This document shows, in pieces, positions 63,719-64,000 of a DNA stretch of 64,000 nt. Position 1 is the stretch's first letter; each line of letters begins with the position of its first letter. The notes under the pieces are model-generated. The model was not told the origin of the DNA. It did no database searches and worked only from the letters and a program-made list of their open reading frames with translations. The position numbers and the translations under genes were made by a program. Origin of the DNA: Nocardia paucivorans NBRC 100373 (GTDB lineage: Bacteria > Actinomycetota > Actinomycetes > Mycobacteriales > Mycobacteriaceae); NCBI RefSeq assembly GCF_000308675.1, contig NZ_BAGE01000018.1, positions 434,001 through 498,000 on the forward strand. Reading direction: 5' to 3'.

Positions 63719-63955
63719 GTGGGTCATGGAAGACGCCGTAAATCCACGGGTGGGCACCTCAAGAAGAATGCCCCGGTCAACCGGGCTGCCGTCGCGATCG
63801 GCATTGCCTCGATGACCGGGGCGACTTCGGGTTGGTCCGCCGGTTGCGGGCCGAACGACCTATCGGGTGGGGCACCGCGGGAACGGCGCCCCACCTCCGG
63901 CATCACTCATGTGACACGGCCGATGATGCACACGCCCTGCCGGATGGTGTGGTGA
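63719..63955 (+). CDS. Short possibly exported protein, maybe truncated
   Basis: A 78-residue frame from GTG 63719 after GGAAGGAAG. The start VGHGRRRKSTGGHLKKNAPV then AAVAIGIASMTGATSGWSAG resembles the basic and hydrophobic parts of signal peptides of actinobacterial wall hydrolases (GRHRK... type). After this the sequence is short, irregular and without a domain (CGPNDLSGGAPRERRPTS...). It may be a remnant of a longer exported protein that lost its catalytic part. Confidence 0.4.
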   Translation: MGHGRRRKSTGGHLKKNAPVNRAAVAIGIASMTGATSGWSAGCGPNDLSGGAPRERRPTSGITHVTRPMMHTPCRMVW

Positions 63956-63968
63956 TGTAACGGTCCTG

Positions 63969-64000
63969 TCAGCCCTTGAGCAGGGCGCGGGACATGACGA
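63969..64000 (-). CDS. Acyl-CoA dehydrogenase C-terminal end (FadE25-like), partial
   Basis: The minus strand at the right edge reads VMSRALLKG followed by TGA (63969-63971). This is the usual C-terminus of acyl-CoA dehydrogenases (IQRxVMSRALL). In M. tuberculosis fadE25 follows purE at this place. Only ten residues are inside the window. Confidence 0.5.
   Translation of the reverse strand, partial: VMSRALLKG

Overview
The window is strongly GC-rich actinobacterial chromosome. Gene content and order point to a mycolic-acid bacterium of the Nocardia/Rhodococcus/Mycobacterium group, most likely Nocardia-like. From sdhCDAB to the right edge the order follows the M. tuberculosis block Rv3319 to Rv3274 (sdh, cdd, deoA, add, Rv3311, upp, pmmB, punA, amiB, amiA, Rv3304, lpdA, glpD2, nei, lhr, lat/lrp/pcd, accA3, sseA, maf, accE5, accD5, birA, Rv3278, Rv3277, purK, purE, a fadE end). 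This comparison rests on recalled gene order and sequence, not on a search. Many genes use GTG starts and several neighbours overlap by 1 to 8 bases.

Layout. (1) 1-4.2 kb is accessory: the N-terminal half of an SLC4-type anion transporter (cut by the window edge), an ArsB/NhaD-family permease with an upstream CBS-domain protein, and long gene-poor stretches. Two copies of one promoter-like element lie upstream of the two transport units. (2) 4.2-11.2 kb: succinate dehydrogenase (sdhCDAB, minus strand) divergent from a nucleoside salvage series cdd-deoA-add. (3) 11.2-14.8 kb: an Rv3311-like acidic protein, then a four-gene cassette with type VII secretion hallmarks (EspC-like helical protein, WXG-NlpC/P60 hydrolase, two small YbaB/Esp-type proteins). 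(4) 15-22.8 kb: upp, phosphohexomutase, purine nucleoside phosphorylase, two M20 amidohydrolases, a gamma-glutamylcyclotransferase-like protein and LpdA. (5) 23-27 kb: an island absent from the mycobacterial order, with three exported or membrane proteins (two sharing QPG motifs) and a LysN-like aminotransferase. (6) 27.3-31 kb: divergent glpK/glpD. (7) 31-40.6 kb: nei, lhr, a histidine-phosphatase-like protein, a membrane Ser/Thr kinase, a shortened GNAT-like protein and a lipoprotein beta-propeller. (8) 40.7-44.2 kb: lysine degradation module lrp-lat / pcd. (9) 44.2-53 kb: patatin, acyl-CoA carboxylase genes accA3, accD5, accE5, maf, a rhodanese without its cysteine and a SufR-like regulator. 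(10) 53-64 kb: birA, PH-domain membrane protein, two-component system, gtrA, purK-purE, an unusual P450, a TrxR-like flavoprotein, a GlcD-like oxidase, a small GNAT protein, a short possibly exported protein and the last residues of an acyl-CoA dehydrogenase.

Two themes stand out. First, short tandem duplications (8 to 21 bp units) sit at gene ends and in intergenic DNA, and three of them duplicate a stop codon (upp, accE5, the histidine kinase). Second, several enzymes keep the fold but have lost a signature catalytic residue: rhodanese Cys to Ser, histidine phosphatase RHG to SHG, P450 ExxR to KILQ, LpdA His to Tyr, and a TrxR-like protein without the NADPH glycine motif. No tRNA, rRNA, IS element or CRISPR array was seen.
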